Source: Lachnospiraceae bacterium (lineage in GTDB: Bacteria; Bacillota; Clostridia; Lachnospirales; Lachnospiraceae). From it: DNA of 6,575 nucleotides. A program made the position numbers and the translations under genes. The DNA lies in the NCBI GenBank assembly GCA_021204285.1, contig JAJPZP010000215.1:1-6575 (forward strand), read 5' to 3'. The notes beneath the pieces were generated by a model, which saw nothing but the letters and a program-made list of their open reading frames with translations, made no database searches and had not been told where the DNA came from. Below are positions 1 to 6,473 of the stretch, one piece after another (the stretch's first letter is position 1; every line of letters begins with the position of its first letter).

Positions 1-367
1 GCAGAATATCTCCCTTCCCCAGCATCGGAAGATTTCCCTCGTGAAACACATGCCCGTGCGTCAGGAAGATCATCCGTCCGCGCTCGTAGAGGAAACCGTA
101 ATCCGCCAGAATCGGAAATTCCAGCACCATCTGGTCGACCTCAGCATCGCAGTTGCCGCGCACACAGAGAATCTTCTCCTTCAATGGGTTCAGCATCGCG
201 ATGACCTCCTTCGGCGCGTAGCCCTCCGGCAGCTCATTCCGCGGCCCATGATAGAGAATGTCGCCGAGCAGAATCAGGCGATCCACCTGTTCCTTTTCAT
301 ATGCCTCCAGCAATTCCCCACAGTAATATGCAGAACCATGAATATCAGACGCGATCAGCAGTTTCAT
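1..367 (-). CDS. yfcE: YfcE-type metallophosphoesterase, N-terminal 122 residues (3' end outside the window)
   Basis: Reading leftward from the ATG at 367-365, the protein begins MKLLIASDIHG, the first metal-binding block (D8, H10) of calcineurin-like phosphoesterases. It continues with the second block LILLGDILYHGPRN, then VRGNCDAEVDQM (the GNCD block) and LTHGHVF (the GH block). The order and wording closely follow E. coli YfcE, a cytosolic Mn-dependent phosphodiesterase of about 184 residues that acts on artificial phosphodiesters and whose natural substrate is unsettled. The final GHTH motif would lie beyond position 1, so this is a window truncation and not a broken gene. A GGAGG (374-378 on this strand) sits 6 nt before the ATG. 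The start lies 23 bp inside the end of the upstream ATPase gene, which suggests co-translation. Family assignment is secure; a role with the ATPase/VWA genes is only inferred from position. Confidence 0.93.
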   Translation of the reverse strand, partial: MKLLIASDIHGSAYYCGELLEAYEKEQVDRLILLGDILYHGPRNELPEGYAPKEVIAMLNPLKEKILCVRGNCDAEVDQMVLEFPILADYGFLYERGRMIFLTHGHVFHEGNLPMLGKGDIL

Positions 368-1865
368 ATAACCCCTCCGTCTCTTTTATCTGTTTTCTAA
401 GCCTCTGTTCCATACTTTTTATATCCTGCAGTGCTGCAAATTCCGGTCTGTCGAAGCCAAGACACGCAAAATCGCCGTGACGCCGCAGGCCGAACAGCCA
501 GTCGGCCAGCTCCTCTCCCTCTCCGAACATCTCTGCCACAAAGTCCGTCATCCGGTTCAGGAAACCGCAGAGAGCCCCGCGTTCCCCCTCCGACATCTCT
601 TCTTCCTTCGAGATCAATCCTCGCCAGTTCAAAGGACACGCAGGATCCGTTTTGCCGGAAGAGAAATTTCCTGCGGTGTCTGCCGTTTCCAACATCTCCC
701 GCAACCTTGCGTCCACCCAGATATCCATACGCTCTTCCGATTCCTTCAACAGCCCATACTCTTTTTTGACCTTTCGCTCATGTTCCCGCTGTCGCAGGAA
801 TTCATCCGGAGTCAACCCTGCGGACGCATAGCACTCCCACACCTCTTTCAGGCGTTTCCGCCTTCGCTGCTTTTCTCCGTACGCCGTCAGCCGCTGCGAG
901 GCAGCTGCCAGCAGATGCTGAATAAACATACAGCGCACGTCTGCTCCGGCCACCTTCAGTTCCTCCTTCAGCACGGATATTTCTTCCGGCGTCAGCCGGC
1001 CGTCCAGAAGCTCCGGAATCCGGTAAGTGCCCAGGCAGTGAAGGTACAGCCGGTAGTAGGCGTCGAAATCCGCTGCTGTCTCCCTGCTTCGCAGAAATTC
1101 TTCCATAAAGATATGCGTAACGGCCAGCCCCTGCCGTTCATATTCCTTCAGTACGCTCGACAAGTCTTCCCAGCCCCTGGCCGTGACGAACTCTGATTTC
1201 TCACGCGTCAGCGTCACGCGATAGAATTGCTCCGGCTTCATCTCCAGATAGGAGAGAATCGCCGGATGCACGCCGCCGGACAGCGCATAGTCCCTCCAGA
1301 CACCAAAATCCGCCTCCACTTCCAGCGTCCGCATGCGATCGAGCGCCGCCATGTCAAGCTCGCGCGCCGAGCGGTTAAATTCCGGCGGATTGCCGGCCGC
1401 AACGATGACCCAGCCCTCCGGAACCGGATGCGTGCCAAAGGTCTTGAACTGCAGAAGCTGCAGCACAGTCGGAATCAGCGTCTCCGAGACACAGTTAATC
1501 TCATCCAGAAAGAGGATGCCCTCGCGGTAACCGGTTTCTTTCATATAAGCATAGAGCGAAGCAATAATTTCACTCAGCGTATACTCCGTCGCTGTGTACG
1601 CTTTTCCATCAAATTCACGTTTTACAAGCTCCGGCAATCCCACCGCGCTCTGCCTGGTGTGGTGTGTCATCGCATAGGAGACCATTCCCACACCGCAAAT
1701 CGCCGCAGCCTGTCCTACAATCGCTGTTTTACCAATGCCTGGCGGTCCCAGGAGAAGAATCGGCCGCTGACGCTCAGACGGCACACGGAGACTCCCCTGT
1801 TCATCCCTGGCCGTGTAGGCCTTTACACTCCTTATGATCTCCTCGCGCGCTTCCTGTATGTTCAT
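345..1865 (-). CDS. MoxR-like AAA+ ATPase with long helical C-terminal region
   Basis: The protein has 506 residues from the ATG at 1865. The N-terminal half is an AAA+ module. It shows Walker A GPPGIGKT at 40-47, Walker B ILFLDEIN at 117-124, sensor 1 in AAGNPPE (N159), a likely arginine-finger region ALDRMR (R177/R179), and a sensor-2-like TARGWEDLS (R230). This pattern is typical of MoxR-type ATPases, which work as oligomeric chaperones that remodel or insert cofactors into a client together with a VWA partner. Residues from about 240 to 506 are charged and largely helical, with no motif I recognise. The gene follows the VWA gene with 8 bp between stop and start, and its last 23 bp overlap yfcE. 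A longer GTG start at 1886 exists but is less likely, because the best ribosome binding site serves the ATG at 1865. The ATPase class is clear; the client and pathway are unknown. Confidence 0.92.
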   Translation of the reverse strand: MNIQEAREEIIRSVKAYTARDEQGSLRVPSERQRPILLLGPPGIGKTAIVGQAAAICGVGMVSYAMTHHTRQSAVGLPELVKREFDGKAYTATEYTLSEIIASLYAYMKETGYREGILFLDEINCVSETLIPTVLQLLQFKTFGTHPVPEGWVIVAAGNPPEFNRSARELDMAALDRMRTLEVEADFGVWRDYALSGGVHPAILSYLEMKPEQFYRVTLTREKSEFVTARGWEDLSSVLKEYERQGLAVTHIFMEEFLRSRETAADFDAYYRLYLHCLGTYRIPELLDGRLTPEEISVLKEELKVAGADVRCMFIQHLLAAASQRLTAYGEKQRRRKRLKEVWECYASAGLTPDEFLRQREHERKVKKEYGLLKESEERMDIWVDARLREMLETADTAGNFSSGKTDPACPLNWRGLISKEEEMSEGERGALCGFLNRMTDFVAEMFGEGEELADWLFGLRRHGDFACLGFDRPEFAALQDIKSMEQRLRKQIKETEGLYETADRV

Positions 1866-1871
1866 AAAATA

Positions 1872-1880
1872 CCTCACTCC
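1872..1880 (-). promoter_or_regulatory. Ribosome binding site of the ATPase gene, overlapping the VWA stop codon
   Basis: On the minus strand the bases read GGAGTGAGG, ending 6 nt before the ATG at 1865. The TGA inside this motif is the stop codon of the upstream VWA gene (1876-1874). The site decides the start in favour of 1865 over the GTG at 1886 and predicts coupled translation, giving linked amounts of the VWA protein and its ATPase. Confidence 0.75.
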
Positions 1881-3181
1881 AGACACAGATCATATGCCCA
1901 ATCCGGCGTCCTCCCCTTTTTCAGATCCTGATTCAAAAATACAAACGCCGTCTCATAGGCCGGCGGCTCCGACGGATAGACGCCATCCCCATCCGTGAAA
2001 TACAATAGCCCCCGCAGGTCTTTCAGTTCCCCTGACTCGACAAGAGAGTCCACCAGCCGGAAGACCGGCGTAAAATCCGTATCGCCATGCCCTTTGACCT
2101 CAATATTCCGCAGATAATCCCGCCACTCCTTTTCCGAGGTGATCCGCACGTGGTCCTGCACCAGACAGTCGCACTGGATGATGTGGACATTCATCTCCTC
2201 AAAGAAGTTTTCCTTCTCCCGCAGAATCTCCCAGGTCTCCTCGAGAAAACGCCTGACTATCCCGCCTGAGCAGGAGCCGGAGGTGTCAATCGCGATGACG
2301 AATTCCCGCAGCCTGCGGACTTCCCGATACTCCAGAGGCTCGAGAAAGACCAGATTCTCATACATACTCCGACTGTAATCATAGGGAATATAGTCGAAAC
2401 TGTCAAGATCAAGGCTCCGCTCCTCTCCCTCCTGCGCAAAGCGCTTCAGAAAACGCCGGTAATCATAACTCTTCCGCTCCTCGAGCACGATCGCCTGCGT
2501 CTGTCCGCCGCCGCTTCCGCCCGCCTGCCGTCGGTGCTCCCGCTCGCTTTGCGGAAGACTTTCAAAAACCGTCCGCCAGCGGTGCACCGCTGTCAGCTTT
2601 CTCTGAAGATCCTCCGGCGCTCCAATCTCCCGGTGCACAGGATTCTCCTCATCGTCCGCTTCCCAGCTCCCCCAGCGTGTGTGATCATCCCGGCGAAAAG
2701 CCTGCTCCAGCTCCAGAAGTCGCTCCTTTTTCTGTGCTGCCAGCCATCCGGCCGTCTCCTGCTCCCTGATGGGGAGCTGCGCCTCCCGAAGCTCCCGGTA
2801 GCAGCGGCTGCGCATCGCCGGAATGGGTCTCATGAAGCCGGGCACTGCCATGCGGTCGATCCGGTACTCTGTCGCGATATCGCAGGCCAGCGCCCAGAGC
2901 CTCTCTCCTCCCACAGGCTCCCGAAACGCATGCGGATAGAGTCCGTGCAGGACGAGATGCAGCTGCACGCGCATCAGTCGCCGCGAATCCTCCGCAAAAA
3001 GATGGCAGACCTCCCCCGGATTCCACCAGAAGTCCACGCCATCCGTGCCGGAGGCGCCATCCGTCCAGCGGGTTTTCGGAACAGCCAGTGCCGCGCCGAA
3101 ATACGGCAGCTTCTCACGCAACGCAAGCTGTGACAGTCGCAGCGCTTCCGAGGCCAGAGTAGTAATGTGATCACGGTCCAT
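1874..3181 (-). CDS. DUF2201-type protein: metallopeptidase-like N-terminal domain plus VWA domain (COG3864-like)
   Basis: The protein has 435 residues and no signal peptide or membrane segment, so it is probably cytosolic. The C-terminal part is a VWA-like domain with a metal-ion-dependent adhesion site. It shows FVIAIDTSGSCSGG (D299, S301, S303), then GHGDTDFTPVF (T368/D369), then LLYFTDGDGVYP (D397). The N-terminal part resembles the putative metallopeptidase domain found in front of this VWA type. Where that family usually shows HExxHxxxxH, this protein has H75-L-V-L-H79-x4-H84, with leucine in place of the catalytic glutamate; ALACDIATEYRID (D101) follows as the second conserved block. 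A glycine/glutamine-rich linker lies near 220-230. Immediately downstream is the MoxR-like ATPase, the classic partner of such VWA proteins. The ribosome binding site (AAAGGGAAACC before the ATG) is weak. The pairing and fold are well supported; peptidase activity looks unlikely and the biological role is unknown. Confidence 0.88.
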   Translation of the reverse strand: MDRDHITTLASEALRLSQLALREKLPYFGAALAVPKTRWTDGASGTDGVDFWWNPGEVCHLFAEDSRRLMRVQLHLVLHGLYPHAFREPVGGERLWALACDIATEYRIDRMAVPGFMRPIPAMRSRCYRELREAQLPIREQETAGWLAAQKKERLLELEQAFRRDDHTRWGSWEADDEENPVHREIGAPEDLQRKLTAVHRWRTVFESLPQSEREHRRQAGGSGGGQTQAIVLEERKSYDYRRFLKRFAQEGEERSLDLDSFDYIPYDYSRSMYENLVFLEPLEYREVRRLREFVIAIDTSGSCSGGIVRRFLEETWEILREKENFFEEMNVHIIQCDCLVQDHVRITSEKEWRDYLRNIEVKGHGDTDFTPVFRLVDSLVESGELKDLRGLLYFTDGDGVYPSEPPAYETAFVFLNQDLKKGRTPDWAYDLCLE

Positions 3182-3201
3182 GGTTTCCCTTTCTTTTTGT
3201 C

Positions 3202-3236
3202 TTTTCCCTTAAAATTAATCTCATTTTAAGGGAAAA
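3202..3236. promoter_or_regulatory. Perfect 14-bp inverted repeat, candidate operator of the VWA/ATPase operon
   Basis: The left arm TTTTCCCTTAAAAT (3202-3215) and right arm ATTTTAAGGGAAAA (3223-3236) are exact reverse complements around a 7-base centre (3216-3222). The repeat ends 20 bp before the start codon of the VWA gene. Neither strand has a U-tract after the stem, so it does not look like an intrinsic terminator. Further copies of TTTCCCTT occur nearby at 3184-3191 and 3267-3274, suggesting a repeated binding half-site. A weak leftward promoter could overlap it (minus-strand TTGATT at 3240-3235, then TAATTT at 3217-3212, 17-bp spacing). An operator is the most likely reading; a 5' leader hairpin is the alternative. 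Confidence 0.6.
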
Positions 3237-3304
3237 TCAAGAGCTGATTTTCTTCCCGACATTATCTTTCCCTTTTGATACAGGAAATAGCCCCGCCCTG
3301 ACAT

Positions 3305-3333
3305 TTGCATTTTTCCAGAGCATATAGTATACT
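3305..3333 (+). promoter_or_regulatory. Candidate sigma-A promoter reading rightward towards the DtxR-like gene
   Basis: TTGCAT at 3305-3310 and TATACT at 3328-3333 are separated by exactly 17 bp. The -10 matches the consensus at five of six positions; the -35 matches only its TTG. Transcription would start near 3340, producing a leader of about 230 nt that contains nearly the whole hairpin-rich element before the repressor gene. The -10 overlaps the left inverted repeat of that element by three bases. Confidence 0.45.
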
Positions 3334-3551
3334 TAGAAAAACTCACGGACGGCGGCTGCGCGAGTTGCGTGTTTGCACGCTAAATCGCGCAGACATTGGA
3401 CGTGCTAGGCCTGTATGAGCAAGTAGCGCGCCAGCGCGGATTGCGAATACAGGCGGCGATTGCGAGATAAGTGAGGCAGAAAATCTTTGATTTTCGTAGC
3501 CGAACTTATGCGGTAGCTGCACGCAGTACGAAGCAATCGACTTTTCTAAGT
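3331..3551. repeat. Hairpin-rich element bounded by perfect 10-bp inverted repeats (MITE-like repeat or structured leader RNA)
   Basis: ACTTAGAAAA (3331-3340) is exactly complementary to TTTTCTAAGT (3542-3551) and would close the whole element. Inside are three stem systems. The first is 3356-3363 with 3385-3392 (8 bp), enclosing GCGTG/CACGC (3367-3371 with 3376-3380). The second is GCCTGTAT 3409-3416 with ATACAGGC 3447-3454 (8 bp), enclosing GCAA/TTGC and a CGCG hairpin. The third is CGATTGC 3457-3463 with GCAATCG 3533-3539, enclosing ATAAGT/ACTTAT (3467-3472 with 3504-3509) and the perfect hairpin GAAAATC-TTT-GATTTTC (3479-3495). The closed fold is a four-way junction. No convincing target-site duplication flanks it and no open reading frame in it looks real. 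It does not match a riboswitch consensus I know. It accounts for most of the 392-bp gene-free stretch 3182-3573. Confidence 0.6.
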
Positions 3552-3573
3552 TCAATCAGAAGAGGTCAAAAAT

Positions 3574-3951
3574 ATGAAAATGCAGGAATCCCCGGAAGAT
3601 TATCTGGAAGCGATCCTGGTCTTATCCAGGGAACTCGGAAATGTACGTTCTATCGACGTTGCAAATTATCTCGGCTACAGCAAGCCCAGCATCAGCGTCG
3701 CGATGAAACGCCTGCGCGAAAATGGCTTCGTTGCTCTTGACGACCACGGGAACCTGATTCTGACCGGCTCCGGCCTGTCCATCGCACTGAAAATCTACGA
3801 GCGGCATCTGACCATCTCGCAGTTTCTGATGTCCATCGGTGTCAGCGAGGAAGTCGCAAAAAAGGACGCATGCCGCATGGAACACGTTATCAGTGACGAG
3901 AGCTTCGAGAAGATCAAGCAGCTCACCAGCTCATCACTCCTCGGTTCATAA
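3574..3951 (+). CDS. DtxR/MntR-family metal-dependent transcriptional repressor, short form
   Basis: The 125-residue protein has the family's N-terminal winged helix: EDYLEAILVL at 8-17, a recognition-helix region YSKPSISVAMKRL at 35-47, and a wing ending in LILTGSG. Then come YERHLTISQFLMSIGV and DACRMEHVIS, the metal-binding and dimerisation segment. By alignment with B. subtilis MntR, the metal ligands would be D9, E12, H78, C100, E103 and H104. C100 stands where MntR has Glu99 and DtxR/IdeR has Cys102, so the site mixes Mn-type and Fe-type ligands. At 125 residues it is shorter than MntR (142) and lacks the SH3-like domain of DtxR. AGAGG at 3561-3565 lies 8 nt before the ATG. It is followed 74 bp later by an AEC transporter on the same strand. 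The family is secure; which metal it senses, and its targets, are not shown. Confidence 0.92.
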   Translation: MKMQESPEDYLEAILVLSRELGNVRSIDVANYLGYSKPSISVAMKRLRENGFVALDDHGNLILTGSGLSIALKIYERHLTISQFLMSIGVSEEVAKKDACRMEHVISDESFEKIKQLTSSSLLGS

Positions 3952-3981
3952 AAGCCTTGCCATTTCCCCCGGCTTGAGATA

Positions 3982-3999
3982 TATTGATGTGTATTGATG
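3982..3999. repeat. Tandem TATTGATG repeat with 10-bp period upstream of the transporter gene
   Basis: TATTGATG occurs at 3982-3989 and again at 3992-3999, one helical turn apart, within the 74-bp gap between the repressor and the transporter. Two same-face copies could be a small activator or repressor site, but two 8-mers in AT-rich spacer could also be chance. No good promoter with proper spacing was found in the gap, which leaves read-through from the repressor gene possible. Confidence 0.3.
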
Positions 4000-4025
4000 C
4001 AAAATAATGCGGAGGAAATCATAAA

Positions 4026-4943
4026 ATGGTTTTAAGTTCACTTCTTGCCCAGATGGCCAAGCTGTTTTCTGTCATCATCGTGGGTTATATACTGAATAAG
4101 ACGGGAATCATGGACAGTGATTTTAACAAAAAACTTTCACACCTGGTTCTCAACGTAACCCTGCCTGCCATGGTACTTGGCTCCGTTCTTACCTCGACCG
4201 TAAAACACAGTCTGAATGAGATGGGTGCTCTGCTGTTGGTGACAGCGCTTTTTTATGGTGTCCATCTGCTCCAGGCCTTCACCATTCCCTCCCTCATCCC
4301 GGCAGACAAATCAACGCGAAGCGTCTATCGCTTTGTCGCGATGTTCGGAAATACCGCATTTATCGGCTATCCGATCATTCAGGCTATCTGGGGCAGCGAC
4401 GCCTTTTTTTATGCCATGATTGTCAATCTGCCTTTTAATCTCTTTGTCTATACGCTGGGCATTGGTCTGATCGCAGGCGGAAGCAAGGTGGAAAGAAACT
4501 GGAAAATGTTTTTAAATCCGGGTGTGATCTCCTCGCTGCTGGCAGCAGTCTTCGCACTGACGGATTTCGCGATCCCCCCGGTTGTCGGTGAAGTGTGTGA
4601 ACTGGTAGGGCAGATCACGACGCCATCCGCGCTCCTGATCATCGGCGTTTTTCTGGCAGACCTGCCGCTTAAGGAGATACTCGGCGGAGTCCGGATCTGG
4701 ATCATGGCCGCAGTGCGGCTGCTGCTTGCTCCGATTATCCTCCTGCTGGTGCTGCCACTCATAGTATCCAACTCCATGATTATCGGCATCGCAGTGGTTC
4801 TGAGCGGCATGCCGGTAGCGACAAATGGCCTGATGCTCTGCCTGGAGTACGGCGGCAAGAGCAAGACCATGGGACAGGCCATCTTTCTCACTACGATCCT
4901 CTCAATTCTGACGATCCCGCTTATTACCTCATTCCTCGTCTGA
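4026..4943 (+). CDS. AEC-family (auxin efflux carrier-like) membrane transporter
   Basis: The 305-residue protein is almost entirely hydrophobic, with about ten predicted membrane segments (roughly 3-25, 37-58, 66-88, 103-120, 125-150, 163-180, 188-212, 222-245, 248-268 and 283-304). Family signatures are visible: LSHLVLNVTLPAMVLGSVL at 37-55, FGNTAFIGYPI at 107-117, LNPGVISSLLAAV at 163-175 and the C-terminal MPVATNGLMLCLEYGG at 262-277. The two halves show the inverted-repeat layout expected for AEC/bile-acid-type carriers. Bacterial members commonly export or exchange organic acids such as malate, but the substrate cannot be read from the sequence. GGAGG at 4011-4015 lies 10 nt before the ATG. 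It follows the DtxR-like regulator on the same strand and may be co-transcribed with it. The gene ends 44 bp before the convergent SGNH gene, and that gap shows no clear terminator hairpin. Confidence 0.93.
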   Translation: MVLSSLLAQMAKLFSVIIVGYILNKTGIMDSDFNKKLSHLVLNVTLPAMVLGSVLTSTVKHSLNEMGALLLVTALFYGVHLLQAFTIPSLIPADKSTRSVYRFVAMFGNTAFIGYPIIQAIWGSDAFFYAMIVNLPFNLFVYTLGIGLIAGGSKVERNWKMFLNPGVISSLLAAVFALTDFAIPPVVGEVCELVGQITTPSALLIIGVFLADLPLKEILGGVRIWIMAAVRLLLAPIILLLVLPLIVSNSMIIGIAVVLSGMPVATNGLMLCLEYGGKSKTMGQAIFLTTILSILTIPLITSFLV

Positions 4944-4987
4944 TTTACACAGGCCATCACAACCTTCAAGATGAACAACAGCACTTC

Positions 4988-6472
4988 CTATCGTGACGCT
5001 GCCAATCCTTCACTTGTATCAAAACAGACGGAATCAATCACTTTTTTCGAGTCGTTGCAGTAAACCACGATATTTAAGCCACGTTTTCCTTTCGCGTACT
5101 CTGTCTCATCAATCAGAATGGAACAGGAATTTCCTGCAATCATTCCTTCACTGGTAATCTCATAGAGCTCGGCGCCATTGCGGATGGATCCCTTGCACGT
5201 CAGTGTCTCGTAACCAGCCTCCTCCCACACCTGATCACCGTCAATCACCGCGTAGTAACTGCCCTGATACAGATTTTCCAGGCTTGCAGAAAGTCCCAGG
5301 CTGCACATAAGCTCCAGCAGCTGTGCGTCCAGTGCGTCGCTGACGTCATCCTTCACTGCCATGAAAATTGTATAACGGTCATTATCAAGCAGTTCCAGAT
5401 ACTGATAAATATCTGTCACTTTTGTCAACTCACAGTCCTGCATAACAGTCTCATAGTAGGCATCCGACTTCTCCCATTGACTGTCCTGATGCGCTGTAAA
5501 CCCATACTCTTCTACGAGCACATTTCCGATATAATCCGTCACCTTCTTTGCTCCCCATACATTCAGATGACCACCGTCATGATTGTCCGACGCGAACTCA
5601 TAACCTGTCTCTTCGTACACACTCTGTGCATTATAGTCAACATACTCAATGTCCCGAGAATCGGCATACTGCGCCAGGTAATTATATTTCTCCACGGAAG
5701 CTGCTGTCGATGGCGTCTTTACAAGAATCAGCTCGATACCCTCCGCCTTACATAAATCTACAATTTTATCAAGATATTCCAGCATCAGCTCCGCAGGTTC
5801 GGCCTTCTCCTCCGCGCTTCCCGGCTCAAAAGGTGTGTAATTCTGATTGCCGCTGCAGCCAGACAACGCTGAATAGCCCATCAGTGCCTCATGATCACTC
5901 ATGGAGAAATATGTAAAATCATTTTCCGTCAGATCTGACCAGCGTCCGTGATATCGGAAATTAGTCAGGTAGTAGCTGAGCTCTGTCTGATTTTCATCTG
6001 TCTCACAGATCGTATGCACAGCCTCTCGTTTGACCGAAGACCAGCGCATCGGATCAATCGCCAGTCGAACCGCCGCCTCCGATGAGTTCAACGCCGTTGC
6101 AGTTTTATAAGGAAACACAATATAAGTGTCCAGCACCACCGCTTTTGGTGTCTGATATTGTAACGCCTCTCTGAGCCAATAGTAGGACACCAGAACGCTC
6201 TGCTGTTCACTGCCTAAATTATAAGAAGTAATTTCATATGTGTTGTAAAGTTCCTGTGGAGAAAAGGCTGACACACAGTGACTGGATCCCAGAAACAGCA
6301 CATCTATGGTATCCCTCTCAACTTCATAAAACTTTTCATAGGTTGATGTCTCCGGCCAATTGTGATTGTAATACTTTTCCAACATCAACAGGCGATTCAG
6401 CGCGCCAAGCAGCAGAACAACGATCAATGCGAACGCCGCCAGTTTCATCCCGTATCTTCTGTGTGTCCACAT
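4988..6472 (-). CDS. Membrane-anchored SGNH acyltransferase/esterase-like protein with C-terminal ILEI/FAM3-like region
   Basis: The protein has 494 residues from the ATG at 6472. It begins with a basic WTHRRYGMK and one hydrophobic segment (about 11-30), an uncleaved signal anchor that puts the rest outside the cell. IDVLFLGSSHCVSAFSP follows (GSSH at 62-65, likely nucleophile S64), and DGGHLNVWGAKKVTDYI near 299-315 supplies the Asp/His pair (D299, H302). These are the SGNH-hydrolase blocks of AlgJ/AlgX- and DltD-like acyl-transfer proteins. The gene starts one base after an MBOAT gene, the usual source of acyl groups carried across the membrane, so it probably acylates an exopolysaccharide or wall polymer. 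Residues about 365-487 form an extra domain with YTIFMAVKDDVSDALD, LGLSASLENLYQGSYYAV and RGLNIVVYCND...FDTS, which recall FAM3/ILEI. A longer GTG start at 6565 is less likely because GGAGG at 6481-6485 serves 6472. The acceptor polymer is unknown. Confidence 0.85.
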   Translation of the reverse strand: MWTHRRYGMKLAAFALIVVLLLGALNRLLMLEKYYNHNWPETSTYEKFYEVERDTIDVLFLGSSHCVSAFSPQELYNTYEITSYNLGSEQQSVLVSYYWLREALQYQTPKAVVLDTYIVFPYKTATALNSSEAAVRLAIDPMRWSSVKREAVHTICETDENQTELSYYLTNFRYHGRWSDLTENDFTYFSMSDHEALMGYSALSGCSGNQNYTPFEPGSAEEKAEPAELMLEYLDKIVDLCKAEGIELILVKTPSTAASVEKYNYLAQYADSRDIEYVDYNAQSVYEETGYEFASDNHDGGHLNVWGAKKVTDYIGNVLVEEYGFTAHQDSQWEKSDAYYETVMQDCELTKVTDIYQYLELLDNDRYTIFMAVKDDVSDALDAQLLELMCSLGLSASLENLYQGSYYAVIDGDQVWEEAGYETLTCKGSIRNGAELYEITSEGMIAGNSCSILIDETEYAKGKRGLNIVVYCNDSKKVIDSVCFDTSEGLAASR

Positions 6473-6473
6473 T

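Noticed and set aside
1866..1886. GTG start at 1886 for the ATPase
   Set aside because: The ATG at 1865 has GGAGTGAGG 6 nt upstream, while the GTG would place the start inside the VWA gene without a comparable site.
477..1931. Long plus-strand open frames (477-1196 and 1227-1931) opposite the ATPase gene
   Set aside because: They lie antisense to a clear AAA+ gene with all its motifs, have no family resemblance or good ribosome binding site, and are expected shadows of GC-rich coding sequence.
2534..3133. 199-codon plus-strand open frame opposite the VWA gene
   Set aside because: Antisense to a well-supported VWA protein, with proline/arginine-rich shadow composition and no recognisable domain.
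3331..3551. Known manganese (yybP-ykoY) or NiCo riboswitch, suggested by the junction fold beside a metal regulator
   Set aside because: I could not find the conserved loop sequences of either class; the resemblance is only in overall shape.
3343..3555. 70-codon minus-strand open frame within the hairpin-rich element
   Set aside because: Low-complexity Arg/Ser-rich product with no ribosome binding site; the nested complementarity explains the sequence better than coding.
3952..3975. AAGCC/GGCTT stem after the repressor gene as a terminator
   Set aside because: Only 5 bp with a 14-base loop and no T-tract.
4448..4984. 178-codon minus-strand open frame opposite the AEC transporter
   Set aside because: The opposite strand encodes an unmistakable membrane carrier; this frame is rich in Ser/Arg/Pro and lacks a domain or ribosome binding site.
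4944..4987. Bidirectional terminator between the convergent transporter and SGNH genes
   Set aside because: The 44-bp gap has no stem of useful length on either strand.
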